A stretch of DNA of 60,814 nt from assembly GCA_015233465.1 (NCBI GenBank), contig JADFXP010000002.1:186402-247215 (forward strand), read 5' to 3'. Shown one piece after another: positions 15,867 to 24,646 of the stretch. Source of the stretch: Candidatus Magnetominusculus dajiuhuensis (GTDB lineage: Bacteria > Nitrospirota > Thermodesulfovibrionia > Thermodesulfovibrionales > Magnetobacteriaceae). Position 1 is the stretch's first letter. Each line of letters opens with the position of its first letter. Both the position numbers and the translations under genes were made by a program. Under the pieces are notes generated by a model. The model was not told the DNA's origin, ran no database searches, and saw nothing but the letters and a program-made list of their open reading frames with translations.

Positions 15867-16649
15867 TTAAAAAATGAACTCAGCAACTATTGGGGCATGA
15901 TCAGAAGGGGTAATGTTTTTCTTCCTGCGCGGCCAAAGATCAATATCTATATTTACAAGTTTTGGCAGCATTGATTTTGTTGCTAATAGATAATCAATCC
16001 TCATCCCAAGATTGTTCCATATTGCAGCGCCAGAGTAACTCCACCAACTGTACATACCATCATCTTTATTTACATGACGGAAACAGTCTATCAACCCAAA
16101 TTCAATGATTTTGTTCAAGGCATCGCGTTCCTCTTGCATTGTGGCTGCTATATCAAAGAGTGCAATTGGGTCATAAACGTCTTTGTCTGTAAGGGCAACA
16201 TTAAAGTCACCAAGAATGATTATATTATCATTTGGGGTATAATTTTCATTGAGAAATGTAAAAAGTCTGTCAAACCATCCAAGTTTATATAAATATTTTT
16301 CTTCTCCCCTTAATGCCCCATGAGGGGCATAGATATTTATGATATTAATGTCATTTATTTTTACTGAGATAATCCTCTTTTGCATATCAAAGTACGGGTC
16401 TAAAAAACCGTACTTAATATCGGTTACCGAGAGCTTAGAACAAATTGCCACGCCATTATATGCCTTTTGTCCAGAGATTGTGCATTCAAAGCCTAATTCC
16501 TTTAATGCCTCAAAAGGAAATGTTTGATCAATGGTCTTGGTTTCCTGAAGACAAAGAATATCAATATCACTGCCCCTATGCTCAAGCCACAAGGATAAAA
16601 GCTCCAATCGAGCCTTTATGGAATTTACGTTATATGAGGCAATCTTCAT
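15867..16649 (-). CDS. xthA: Exodeoxyribonuclease III
   Basis: A 260-aa exonuclease III / AP endonuclease of base-excision repair, acting on abasic sites with Mg2+. Motifs seen: MKIASYNVNSIKAR at the N-terminus, LCLQETK with the catalytic Glu, IIILGDFNVA with the metal-binding Asp and Asn, and TPSDHAPIVAEF with the catalytic Asp-His pair at the C-terminus. The open frame extends 28 codons further upstream but that part is hydrophobic and unlike the family, so the ATG at 16647-16649 is chosen. It is a stand-alone gene on the minus strand. Confidence 0.93.
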   Translation of the reverse strand: MKIASYNVNSIKARLELLSLWLEHRGSDIDILCLQETKTIDQTFPFEALKELGFECTISGQKAYNGVAICSKLSVTDIKYGFLDPYFDMQKRIISVKINDINIINIYAPHGALRGEEKYLYKLGWFDRLFTFLNENYTPNDNIIILGDFNVALTDKDVYDPIALFDIAATMQEERDALNKIIEFGLIDCFRHVNKDDGMYSWWSYSGAAIWNNLGMRIDYLLATKSMLPKLVNIDIDLWPRRKKNITPSDHAPIVAEFIF

Positions 16650-16789
16650 GATAGTTTTAGATTGGCAAATAAATGATATTTTGTCAACTATAATTATAGA
16701 TGATATTATAAGCAGAACTTGATGTTTAAGCAATATTATAACTTCATGTAAATAAATATTTTTTTATGTAAATATTTTTTTACAATTTC

Positions 16790-16818
16790 TTGACAAATAA
16801 AAATAATTATGATTAAAT
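16790..16818 (+). promoter_or_regulatory. Putative sigma-70 promoter of the cytochrome/FeS/NrfD operon
   Basis: TTGACA (16790-16795) and TTAAAT (16813-16818) are 17 bases apart, about 80 bases before the ATG at 16897. The -10 box matches at 4 of 6 positions. Confidence 0.45.
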
Positions 16819-16896
16819 AAGCAGGCGAGTTAAGTATCACTCCTTTAACAGGGGTGTGGTTGGAAACAAACAAAATCTTAGGCAAGGGGTAAATTT

Positions 16897-17415
16897 ATGA
16901 ATCACGCATGGAGACCATTAATTTTAATTGTTGGGCTGGCAGCTGTGCTGCTGACAGTTAGGATGTTTTTGGTTCCTTCAGATTTCATGGCTAAAAATGG
17001 TGACTACAAATATCAGTGGCATCGTGTAGGCAATGAAAAATTCTGGAGAGATGAATTCACAGTAAAGCACAAAGGCAGGGAATTTTGTAAGCAATGTCAT
17101 GAGGACAAGATTGAATTAGTTGCTGACTCAGGTCATGCAAGGGTACAATGTGAAAACTGTCATGTAATGTTTAATCCAGAGAAAAAGGGTCATCCTGTTG
17201 ATTTAAAGGCTGATTTTGGTTATTTGCTTGATATTGGCATTGACCGATCCAGAGAGCTTTGTAAGAGATGTCATTCAAAGCTGCCTTATAGACCAAAGGA
17301 GTTTACGTCATTGACAAAGGGAATAAAGCCTTTTAATATGATTGATCCGCAGGAGCACAATCCTGGAGAAGAATGTGTGGATTGTCATGATGTCCACAGG
17401 ACAGGGTTTAAATAG
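16897..17415 (+). CDS. Membrane-anchored tetrahaem cytochrome c
   Basis: A 172-aa protein with an uncleaved N-terminal helix (residues 6-25) and four CxxCH sites at 64 (CKQCH), 85 (CENCH), 122 (CKRCH) and 160 (CVDCH). It should sit on the periplasmic face, passing electrons between the FeS/NrfD module encoded directly after it and a soluble carrier. The ribosome site AGGGG precedes the ATG. The three-gene order cytochrome c / ferredoxin-like / NrfD-like resembles modules of Hmc, Tmc, Qrc or alternative complex III, but none of those is matched in full because no catalytic or multi-subunit partner is present. Confidence 0.88.
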   Translation: MNHAWRPLILIVGLAAVLLTVRMFLVPSDFMAKNGDYKYQWHRVGNEKFWRDEFTVKHKGREFCKQCHEDKIELVADSGHARVQCENCHVMFNPEKKGHPVDLKADFGYLLDIGIDRSRELCKRCHSKLPYRPKEFTSLTKGIKPFNMIDPQEHNPGEECVDCHDVHRTGFK

Positions 17416-17427
17416 GAGGGTATGCAG

Positions 17428-18207
17428 ATGGATTTAACCAGAAGAAAATTATTGAAGATGGGAATGCTCTCTGTGTGCGGTACTATGATTCCGCTTGGTG
17501 CCCTTGAGATCTTTAAACCAGAGGCTTTGGCATCTTCTTTGGTGCACCCATACAGTCAAAAGAAGAGATGGGCATTTGTAGTTGACACAACAAAATGTGT
17601 TGGATGCGGAATGTGCGTAAAGACTTGTAAGTTAGAAAATGAGATACCATTTGACGCTGAAGTTCAAAGGACATGGATTGAGAGATATGTCTTAACCAAG
17701 AAAGGTGATGTTTTGATTGATTCACCTCATGGTGATAGGTATGGATTCACTAAAAATGATCCTGAGGGGCATGATTTAAAGGATGAAGATACGCTAAAAG
17801 GTTTTTTTGTTCCTAAACTTTGTAATCATTGCGAAAAGCCATCATGTGTTCAAGTATGCCCAGTTGGTGCAACCTATAAGACAGATGACGGTGTAGTGCT
17901 TGTAGACAGAAAGTGGTGTATAGGCTGCGGATATTGCATAACAAACTGCCCGTATTTTGCAAGATTCTTTCATCCTGTATTTAATACAGCAGAGAAATGC
18001 ACATTTTGTTATCACAGGATTTCAAAGGGACTAAAGTCAGCATGCGTAGATGCGTGCGCCTTTGGAGTAAGAAAGATAGGGATGCTTAATGACCCTGACA
18101 GCGAGGTATTTAAAATAATAACAACACAGAGGACTGCTGTATTGAAACCTGAATTCGGCAATGAACCTCATGTGTTTTACCTTGGCTTAGACCATATAGT
18201 GAGGTGA
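17428..18207 (+). CDS. Exported four-cluster ferredoxin-like subunit (PsrB/HybA type)
   Basis: A 259-aa protein with a Tat-like leader (LTRRKLLKMG, then a hydrophobic stretch) indicating export. Sixteen cysteines form four [4Fe-4S] sites: CVGCGMCVKTC (first), CNHCEKPSCVQVC, WCIGCGYCITNC and CTFC...ACVDAC. In PsrB/DmsB-like subunits these wire electrons between a quinone-reactive NrfD subunit and a catalytic or haem partner. The start at 17428 is preferred because AGGAGG lies 8 bases upstream; the ATG at 17422 is only 2 bases from it. NrfD follows after 5 bases. Confidence 0.9.
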   Translation: MDLTRRKLLKMGMLSVCGTMIPLGALEIFKPEALASSLVHPYSQKKRWAFVVDTTKCVGCGMCVKTCKLENEIPFDAEVQRTWIERYVLTKKGDVLIDSPHGDRYGFTKNDPEGHDLKDEDTLKGFFVPKLCNHCEKPSCVQVCPVGATYKTDDGVVLVDRKWCIGCGYCITNCPYFARFFHPVFNTAEKCTFCYHRISKGLKSACVDACAFGVRKIGMLNDPDSEVFKIITTQRTAVLKPEFGNEPHVFYLGLDHIVR

Positions 18208-18212
18208 TGTAG

Positions 18213-19415
18213 ATGGATTTGGGACACGTTCACGGAGAGCTATGGACAGTAAAAACTTTATTCACTTACCCCAATGAATATATATATTGGACAATTCATA
18301 TTGTTATATATCCGTTTATAACAGGTCTTGTCGCAGGGGCATTTGTTTTATCTTCTCTCTATCATGTATTTGGGAAGGATGAGTTGAGGCCAGTTGCAAA
18401 GTTTTCACTTGTGTTTTCACTAGCGCTTTTGTTTATAGCGCCTACGCCTCTTTTGTTTCATTTGCTGCAGCCTCAGAGGGCAATAAACACTATGTTAACG
18501 CCGCATTTTTATTCGGCAATTGCAGCTTTTAATCTAGTATATTTAGGTTATATGGCTATAGTAATATCAGAGATATGGTTTGCGTATAGAGAATATATTG
18601 TGCAGCAATCTCAAAGCAGAACTGGAGTATTTAAATTGATATATTCTGCTTTAACATTAGGCAGTACTGACATAAGTGAGGCGACACTTAAAACAGACCA
18701 CAAGATAGTAAAGATATTAGCTGCTATCGGAATCCCAGCAGCTTGTATGCTGCATGGTTATGTTGGGTTCATATTTGGTTCAGTCAAGACAGTACCATTA
18801 TGGAAGACACCATTAATGCCTTTTATCTTTTTGATTTCAGCGGTAATTTCTGGAGTGTCTATCTGTATAGTAACTTATATTATCGGAATGAAACTTTCAA
18901 AGATAATAGTAGATAATGAGACAGTACAAAGTATGTGTAAAGCGTTGAAGTGGTTTTTAGTGGTAGCATTTGTTCTTGAGGCGATTGATCTTGTATTTCA
19001 TGCCTATCTTGCAGAGGAATCATGGGATATCCTTAGTGATGTACTCTTTGAGAGATTTGGATTTAGGATGTTTGTTGTTCAATGGGGGTTTGGTATGATA
19101 TTGCCGTTGATATTACTTACTATACCTGGCATAAAAACACTGAGGGCATTTATAGCAGGCGCTTTGGTTCTTATGGGAGTATTTATGATGAGATGGGACG
19201 TAGTAATCGGCGGACAATCAATGTCAAGGTCTCTTGCTGGATTTCTTGATTATCATATGCCAATATTACCTACTTCATTTGAGGCATTCAAGGAAGGATT
19301 AAGCGCTGTAATAATCTTACTTTCTGCGCCTTTTGTATTGCTTTACTTGTTAAATTTACTATTCCCAGTATTCCAAGGACAAAGACTGGTGAAAAGAGAA
19401 CCTGAAAAGAGTTAA
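18213..19415 (+). CDS. NrfD/PsrC-family quinol-interacting membrane subunit
   Basis: A 400-aa polytopic membrane protein with about 9-10 helices. The N-terminal region (PNEYIYWTIHIVIYPFITGL) and LFHLLQPQRAINTML are characteristic of the NrfD/PsrC family, which binds (mena)quinol at the periplasmic side of the inner membrane. It is encoded last in the cytochrome/FeS/NrfD operon, 5 bases after the FeS gene, and is followed by a strong terminator. A quinol:cytochrome c electron-transfer role is inferred. Confidence 0.88.
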   Translation: MDLGHVHGELWTVKTLFTYPNEYIYWTIHIVIYPFITGLVAGAFVLSSLYHVFGKDELRPVAKFSLVFSLALLFIAPTPLLFHLLQPQRAINTMLTPHFYSAIAAFNLVYLGYMAIVISEIWFAYREYIVQQSQSRTGVFKLIYSALTLGSTDISEATLKTDHKIVKILAAIGIPAACMLHGYVGFIFGSVKTVPLWKTPLMPFIFLISAVISGVSICIVTYIIGMKLSKIIVDNETVQSMCKALKWFLVVAFVLEAIDLVFHAYLAEESWDILSDVLFERFGFRMFVVQWGFGMILPLILLTIPGIKTLRAFIAGALVLMGVFMMRWDVVIGGQSMSRSLAGFLDYHMPILPTSFEAFKEGLSAVIILLSAPFVLLYLLNLLFPVFQGQRLVKREPEKS

Positions 19416-19438
19416 TTGATATAATTTTGTAAAATTTA

Positions 19439-19479
19439 GAGATCCGCTTGAACCAAAAAGCGGGTCTCTTTTTTTTTTG
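19439..19479 (+). terminator. Rho-independent terminator of the NrfD operon
   Basis: The stem GAGATCCGCTT / AAGCGGGTCTC (one mismatch) with an 8-base loop is followed directly by a run of ten T. It lies 24 bases after the NrfD-type gene. Confidence 0.9.
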
Positions 19480-19798
19480 AAGAAAACAAGCTTAAATATA
19501 TATAAGTGTTGAATATTTTAATATAAATATTGTAAACTAAGGCTATTAGGGGCTATTAATATGTGTATAAAAAAAATAGTTAATGTGATACATTAAAAAA
19601 TACTTGACAAATAGTCATTTATTATGAGATTATAGATTATAGTGTATGGTATATAAACTTTACATGTGAGCCAGATAAGTTTATAGGGCAAGCAGGGTGT
19701 TAATTATTGGGGTTCATTCTGTATGACATGTATAAAGATATATCAACGTTTCACCTCATCATTTGTAGTAAATATGTTATTACATGGGAGGTAGATAT
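19480..19798 (+). other. AT-rich leader region of the lytic transglycosylase gene
   Basis: No gene is seen. A TTGACA box occurs at 19604-19609 but only poor -10 candidates follow (GATTAT at 18 bases). A leader of about 150 bases with no recognised riboswitch precedes the ATG at 19799. A short direct repeat GGCTATTA occurs twice near 19540-19560. Confidence 0.4.
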
Positions 19799-21160
19799 AT
19801 GAATACATTTATCCGTAACTGTTTGATATCGTTAGTTTTTTTGGCATATTTTATATCTCCGTTTGAGGCAAGTGCATTTTTGGGCGAGCTTGATAATTTA
19901 ACAAAGGCAAGTCTGACAGTTGATGATTCATCTCCCGCAAATGTTAAACAAGAAAAATCTGGTACAATCAATAACTGTATTTCAAGAAAGGTAATAATTC
20001 ATTTACGTAATCTTTTAAATCCGTTAGCATTTAATAATATTGAATCAAATTTAAATGGGAGTAATGTTATTGGTTTATGGACTGGGGGTTCTTGTGTTGA
20101 TACGGTTACCTCAAAGTCAGGAGTAATGTTTGGTGATTATATGTCTAATAATGTTGCCAGTGATGCGGTGAATGAGCAGGTTAGGGTTTTTTCAAGGTCA
20201 AAAGGCGGGATATTTGTAGATGGGCTAACACGCGCAGCGAGTTTTATGCCGATATTAAAAAAGATGCTTGCAAAAGAGGGGCTTCCAGAGGATCTTGCTA
20301 TAGTGCCTTTGATAGAGAGCGGATATAATAATAATGCTCAGTCTAATGGAGATGAAATAGCTGGTCCGTGGCAGATTATGAAATGGACGGCAAGGCGTTT
20401 TGGGCTTAAAATAGATTATTGGGTTGATGAAAGGCATGATCCTATAAAATCTACAAATGCTGCAACAAAGTATCTTAAGTTGTTATTTGATAAGTTTGGT
20501 TCTTGGGAGTTAGCCCTTGCTGCATATAACAGCGGTGAAGGGACAGTTTCAAAGGCTTTGGATAGATCAAGTTCTACGGATTTTTGGTCGCTGTATCAAT
20601 CAAATTCTTTGAGTCAGCAAGTATATTATTATGTACATAAATTTATAGCTGCAAGGGAGATAGCTGAGAAATTAGATAAATACGGTTATTCAGAGCTTAG
20701 GTATCAACCATTGATGAAATTTGATACAGTTGTGATAAATCCTCCAGCGGATTTAAGCTATATTGCAAAGTCGGCAGGCACAACGGTTGGACGAATTAAG
20801 GAGTTAAATCCTGAATTAAAGCAATGGTGTATCCCTCCTGATGTAAAGACCTATGAATTACGTATTCCATTTGGGACAACTACAATGTTTTTGGCAGATT
20901 TTAATAATCGGGAAGAGCCTGAAATAAGTTCTGATAAAATGGATATGGGTAAGACTTATATTGTCAAAAAAGGTGATACTCTTTATAGTATAGCCAGAAA
21001 AAAGCGTGTCCCAATTAAGGAATTATTGGCTGTGAATAAGTTGAAAAATTCAAGTCATATACATAGCGGCACAGTATTGATATTGATCGCTAAAAATGAT
21101 AGTAAGAAATCATTTAAAAAGTCTCATAGTAAGAAAAGACCAAGCCATGCAGAGGTTTAA
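19799..21160 (+). CDS. Membrane-bound lytic transglycosylase D-like protein (SLT-LysM)
   Basis: A 453-aa exported protein with an N-terminal signal helix (FIRNCLISLVFLAYFI). The lytic transglycosylase domain (about residues 145-290) shows EGLPEDLAIVPLIESGYN with the catalytic Glu, GPWQIM, and AAYNSGEGTV, the typical SLT signature. A C-terminal LysM domain (about 375-425; YIVKKGDTLYSIARKK) binds glycan, and a Lys/Ser-rich tail closes the protein. It cleaves peptidoglycan to 1,6-anhydro-muropeptides in the periplasm. ATG 19799 is preferred because GGAGG lies 7 bases upstream; the ORF could open 5 codons earlier. nadC follows 25 bases later. Confidence 0.9.
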   Translation: MNTFIRNCLISLVFLAYFISPFEASAFLGELDNLTKASLTVDDSSPANVKQEKSGTINNCISRKVIIHLRNLLNPLAFNNIESNLNGSNVIGLWTGGSCVDTVTSKSGVMFGDYMSNNVASDAVNEQVRVFSRSKGGIFVDGLTRAASFMPILKKMLAKEGLPEDLAIVPLIESGYNNNAQSNGDEIAGPWQIMKWTARRFGLKIDYWVDERHDPIKSTNAATKYLKLLFDKFGSWELALAAYNSGEGTVSKALDRSSSTDFWSLYQSNSLSQQVYYYVHKFIAAREIAEKLDKYGYSELRYQPLMKFDTVVINPPADLSYIAKSAGTTVGRIKELNPELKQWCIPPDVKTYELRIPFGTTTMFLADFNNREEPEISSDKMDMGKTYIVKKGDTLYSIARKKRVPIKELLAVNKLKNSSHIHSGTVLILIAKNDSKKSFKKSHSKKRPSHAEV

Positions 21161-21185
21161 GAGTTAGAAGATAGTTTTAGGTTTT

Positions 21186-22025
21186 ATGGATATACCGATA
21201 GAAGTCAGAGAATTTATCAAACGAGCTTTGTCTGAAGACATAGGATACGGCGATCTCACCACAAACTTAATAATTGATAATACCTTGAAGGGAGAAGCTG
21301 TTCTAATTAGCAAGGAAAGAATGGTAATTGCAGGTGTGCCTTTTTTCTGTGAGGTTTTTAATCAAGTAGATCCGAATATTAATGTATACATTATAAAAAA
21401 TGATGGTGAGATTAGTGATAATGGTGAGCTAATAGTAAAGTTATTTGGAAATACAGCATCAATTTTAAGGGGTGAAAGGGTTGCGCTTAATATCTTGCAG
21501 AGGCTTTGCGGGGTTGCAGGAATGACAAGAGCGCTTATGGAAAAGATTGCAGGGACTGATGCCTTGGTGGTTGATACAAGAAAGACAACGCCGGGAATGC
21601 GTTTTATGGAGAAGTATGCTGTAAGGGTTGGAGGAGGGAATAATCATAGATTTGGGCTTTTTGATGGAATTTTGATAAAGGATAATCATATAAAGGCAGC
21701 TGGCGGGATAGCAAATGCGGTTAAAAAGGCGCGTCATGGGCATCATTTATTGAAGATAGAGGTAGAGGTTACTAATTTTAATGAGTTGAATGAGGCAATT
21801 GCTGCAAGAGCGGATGTTATTATGCTTGATAATATGACAATAGATAATATGAAAGAAGCAGTTGACATTATAAGGGCAAGCGATAAAGGAATTTTAATAG
21901 AGGCATCTGGAAATGTAGGGATTGAAAACATCAGAGATATTGCCACAACAGGTGTTGATTTAATTTCAGCCGGCTGTATAACTCATTCAGTAAAGGCTGG
22001 AGATATAAGTTTAAAGATGGTATGA
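21186..22025 (+). CDS. nadC: Nicotinate-nucleotide pyrophosphorylase (carboxylating)
   Basis: A 279-aa quinolinate phosphoribosyltransferase of de novo NAD synthesis; it converts quinolinate and PRPP to nicotinate mononucleotide. Signatures: EDIGYGDLTTNL near the N-terminus, VVDTRKTTPGMRFMEKYAV with the conserved Arg-Lys-Thr-Thr-Pro, the HRFGLFDGILIKDNH segment and the IEASGNV phosphate-binding loop. Length is normal. It overlaps ispG by 4 bases (ATGA), so the pair is likely translationally coupled. Confidence 0.97.
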   Translation: MDIPIEVREFIKRALSEDIGYGDLTTNLIIDNTLKGEAVLISKERMVIAGVPFFCEVFNQVDPNINVYIIKNDGEISDNGELIVKLFGNTASILRGERVALNILQRLCGVAGMTRALMEKIAGTDALVVDTRKTTPGMRFMEKYAVRVGGGNNHRFGLFDGILIKDNHIKAAGGIANAVKKARHGHHLLKIEVEVTNFNELNEAIAARADVIMLDNMTIDNMKEAVDIIRASDKGILIEASGNVGIENIRDIATTGVDLISAGCITHSVKAGDISLKMV

Positions 22026-23080
22026 ATAACAAATTGACAAGACAAATTAAAATTGGCGGGCTTTTAATAGGGGGAGGCGCTCCTATAAGCGTTCAGTCTA
22101 TGACAAAGACTGATACGGCTGATGTTGTTAAGACAGTTGCTCAGATAAATCAATTAAAAGACGCTGGTTGTGATGCTGTGCGAGTAGCTGTAAGGGATGA
22201 GGAAGCAGCAATTGCAGTAAAGGATATTGTTAGACAATCGTCTCTGCCATTGATTGCTGATATTCATTTTGATTATAAGCTAGCATTAATGGTGATTTCT
22301 TATGGTATAAATGGATTACGGATAAATCCCGGCAACATTGGTGATGAATGGAAGGTCAGGGAGCTTGTACATGCCTGTAAGAATAAAGGGATTCCAATTA
22401 GGATTGGGGTAAATGCTGGGTCACTAGAGAAGGAATTATTAGTGAAATATGGTCATCCAACGGCCCAAGCGATAGTTGAAAGCGCGCAGAGGCATATTGA
22501 AATACTTGAAGGAATGGGGTTTCAAGATATAAAGGTATCATTAAAGGCATCAAATGTACCTCTTACTATAGAGGCTTATTCTATGTTTGCTGCTAAATAT
22601 GATTATCCTCTGCATATTGGTATTTCAGAGGCTGGACCGATGTTTAGCGGGACAATCAAGAGTGCGGTGGGTCTTGGGATATTGCTTGCAAAGGGGATTG
22701 GGGATACAATGAGGGTATCATTGACTGCTGATCCAGTTGAAGAGGTAGGTGTCGCGTTTGAGATATTAAAATCACTTGGGCTAAGAAAAAGGGGCGTTGA
22801 TATTGTCTCATGTCCAACATGCGGGCGTTGTCAGTATGATTTGCTGGATTTGATTAAGGTGGCAGAGCCTCGAATCAGGGCTATTAATAAAGAGATAACG
22901 GTTGCTCTGATGGGATGCGCGGTGAATGGGCCTGGAGAGGCTAGAGAGGCTGATTATGGAATAGCAGGGGGAAAGGGGTCTGGAATGATATTTAAAAAGG
23001 GCAAGATTGTTAAAAAGGTTTTGGAAGGGGATATGATTGATACGCTGATAAAGATAATTGAAGAGGATAATGCCTTATAA
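22022..23080 (+). CDS. ispG: (E)-4-hydroxy-3-methylbut-2-enyl-diphosphate synthase
   Basis: A 352-aa [4Fe-4S] enzyme of the MEP isoprenoid pathway (GcpE), making HMBPP from MEcPP. The N-terminal TIM barrel has SVQSMTKTDTADV and IADIHFDYKLA. The cluster ligands appear as SCPTCGRCQYD and MGCAVNGPGE (three Cys). Length matches bacterial short-form IspG. It starts inside the end of nadC and is followed by a hairpin terminator. Confidence 0.97.
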   Translation: MNNKLTRQIKIGGLLIGGGAPISVQSMTKTDTADVVKTVAQINQLKDAGCDAVRVAVRDEEAAIAVKDIVRQSSLPLIADIHFDYKLALMVISYGINGLRINPGNIGDEWKVRELVHACKNKGIPIRIGVNAGSLEKELLVKYGHPTAQAIVESAQRHIEILEGMGFQDIKVSLKASNVPLTIEAYSMFAAKYDYPLHIGISEAGPMFSGTIKSAVGLGILLAKGIGDTMRVSLTADPVEEVGVAFEILKSLGLRKRGVDIVSCPTCGRCQYDLLDLIKVAEPRIRAINKEITVALMGCAVNGPGEAREADYGIAGGKGSGMIFKKGKIVKKVLEGDMIDTLIKIIEEDNAL

Positions 23081-23143
23081 AATAATACCTGAATAGAATC
23101 AAACTTTAAAACGCAATTATTTCATCGTACAATATTATAATAG

Positions 23144-23171
23144 GGTCAATTTTATTGACCTTTCTTTTTTT
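23144..23171 (+). terminator. Terminator after ispG
   Basis: The hairpin GGTCAAT / ATTGACC with a 3-base loop is followed by TTTCTTTTTTT. It lies about 60 bases after the ispG stop. Confidence 0.8.
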
Positions 23172-23205
23172 GGGGTTGTTAGTAAGGCCATATCAAGGAT
23201 AATCT

Positions 23206-24582
23206 ATGAATAAAATTTTATCAATATTAGTGAGGTTGAAACTTACTATCAAGTTAATTATGGGGTTTGGATTTGTTTTAATGACTGCTTTGATGATAGG
23301 GCTTCAAAATCAACGAGATTTCACAGTTTTGAAGGACGAGACACAAGCTCTTTATGAGAAGGAATTGCTTGGTATTTCACATATAAAGGAAGCCAATAAT
23401 AATCTTATGATAATGGGGCGTAGTTTGCGCCAGATGATGCTGTCGCCTAATTTTAAAGAGCGAGAGTATGCAAGGAGGAGTCTGAAGGACGCTCAGATTC
23501 ATCTGCAGACTGAACTATCAGAAGGGAGAAAGAGAATTAATCACCCAGAGAATTTAAAACAACTTGCAGAGTTTGATGAATTATTTGCTAAGTATTGCTC
23601 ATATGTTGAATATGTTGAAACCTTGCTTGAGTCTAATAATTCATATAATAAGAGTCTTGCAGTTCAATTTTTATTCAGTTCTGAGTTCATTTCAATAGGG
23701 CAAAAGGCAGACGATACATTAGATGCTATAACAGATTTTGAGGTGAAGAGGGCTAAAGATGCTGCAGCACATGTTGAATTCGTGTATGCTAAAAACAGAC
23801 GGAGGTCAATTGGACTTCTGCTTATTGGATTGATAGGAGCCTCAATGTTTGGATGGTTGATTGGTATTTCAATACGCAGTCCTTTTAACAAATTAATGGA
23901 TACTATAAATCAGTTGCTTTCTGGAAATATAAATATTGAGATTCCATTCAAAGATTTTGATAATGAGATTGGCGATATAGCTCGTTCTTTTGAGATATTT
24001 CAGGGAGATGCGAAGTCCTTGGAGCGTCAGAATCAATTTAAGGGTATGCAAACTGATATTGGCGCTGAACTTCAGAGATGTAAATCACATTCTGATTTTG
24101 GAGATACTTTATTTTCAAGACTCGCTCCAATTATGGGGTTAGTTTATGCTGCTTTTTACGTAAGCAATTACTCACATACTCTCTTGCAAAAGGCAGGAGG
24201 CTATGCCTGTATTAATAGTAAAGATACTTTTGTTTGGGGCAAGGGATTGGTCGGGCAGGCAGCTTATGATAAACGAGTGATTTCAACAAAACTTACCTCT
24301 GATGACAATATTGGTTTGGAAATAGGGATTGGTACTCTTAATATTAGAGAAGTTTTGATTGTGCCATTACTGCATTTGGGCGAGGTTTCAGCGGTAATGG
24401 AGCTATGTTCAATTTATGACTTTACAGATGAACAAAAGGCATTTCTTGATTTAATCCTTCCAATGGTTTCCATGAATTTTGAAATATTGTCAACTAATAT
24501 TAAGACCTGTCAAAGGTTTGAAAATAATATAGTTCTGACTCAAGATCAAGGCAGTAATTATATTGAAACTTATTCAATATAA
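23206..24582 (+). CDS. Membrane sensor with chemoreceptor-like ectodomain, HAMP and GAF; no output domain
   Basis: A 458-aa protein: TM1 at about 13-35, a helical periplasmic four-helix-bundle-like domain (36-195), TM2 at about 200-222, HAMP (220-275, with IGDIARSFEIFQGD) and a C-terminal GAF domain (285-430; GLVYAAFYVSNYSHTLLQKA, KGLVGQAAYDKR). No kinase, methyl-accepting or cyclase domain follows, so it needs a partner. The GAF domain is clearly related to those of the next two genes. ATG follows AAGG by 8 bases. It starts the six-gene signalling run ending at 33182. Confidence 0.8.
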   Translation: MNKILSILVRLKLTIKLIMGFGFVLMTALMIGLQNQRDFTVLKDETQALYEKELLGISHIKEANNNLMIMGRSLRQMMLSPNFKEREYARRSLKDAQIHLQTELSEGRKRINHPENLKQLAEFDELFAKYCSYVEYVETLLESNNSYNKSLAVQFLFSSEFISIGQKADDTLDAITDFEVKRAKDAAAHVEFVYAKNRRRSIGLLLIGLIGASMFGWLIGISIRSPFNKLMDTINQLLSGNINIEIPFKDFDNEIGDIARSFEIFQGDAKSLERQNQFKGMQTDIGAELQRCKSHSDFGDTLFSRLAPIMGLVYAAFYVSNYSHTLLQKAGGYACINSKDTFVWGKGLVGQAAYDKRVISTKLTSDDNIGLEIGIGTLNIREVLIVPLLHLGEVSAVMELCSIYDFTDEQKAFLDLILPMVSMNFEILSTNIKTCQRFENNIVLTQDQGSNYIETYSI

Positions 24583-24646
24583 ATCTAATAAATATAACAT
24601 TAGGCGCTTTTATGACTGCGTTTTATAAGGTTTTAGGTGGTTAATA

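Noticed and set aside
16649..16733. Longer start for exonuclease III
   Set aside because: The 28 extra codons are hydrophobic and unlike the family; the conserved start MKIASYN is at 16649.
19640..19798. Riboswitch (c-di-GMP type) upstream of the lytic transglycosylase
   Set aside because: The GGGCAAGCAGGG stretch lacks the conserved core and helices of GEMM or any class I can recognise.
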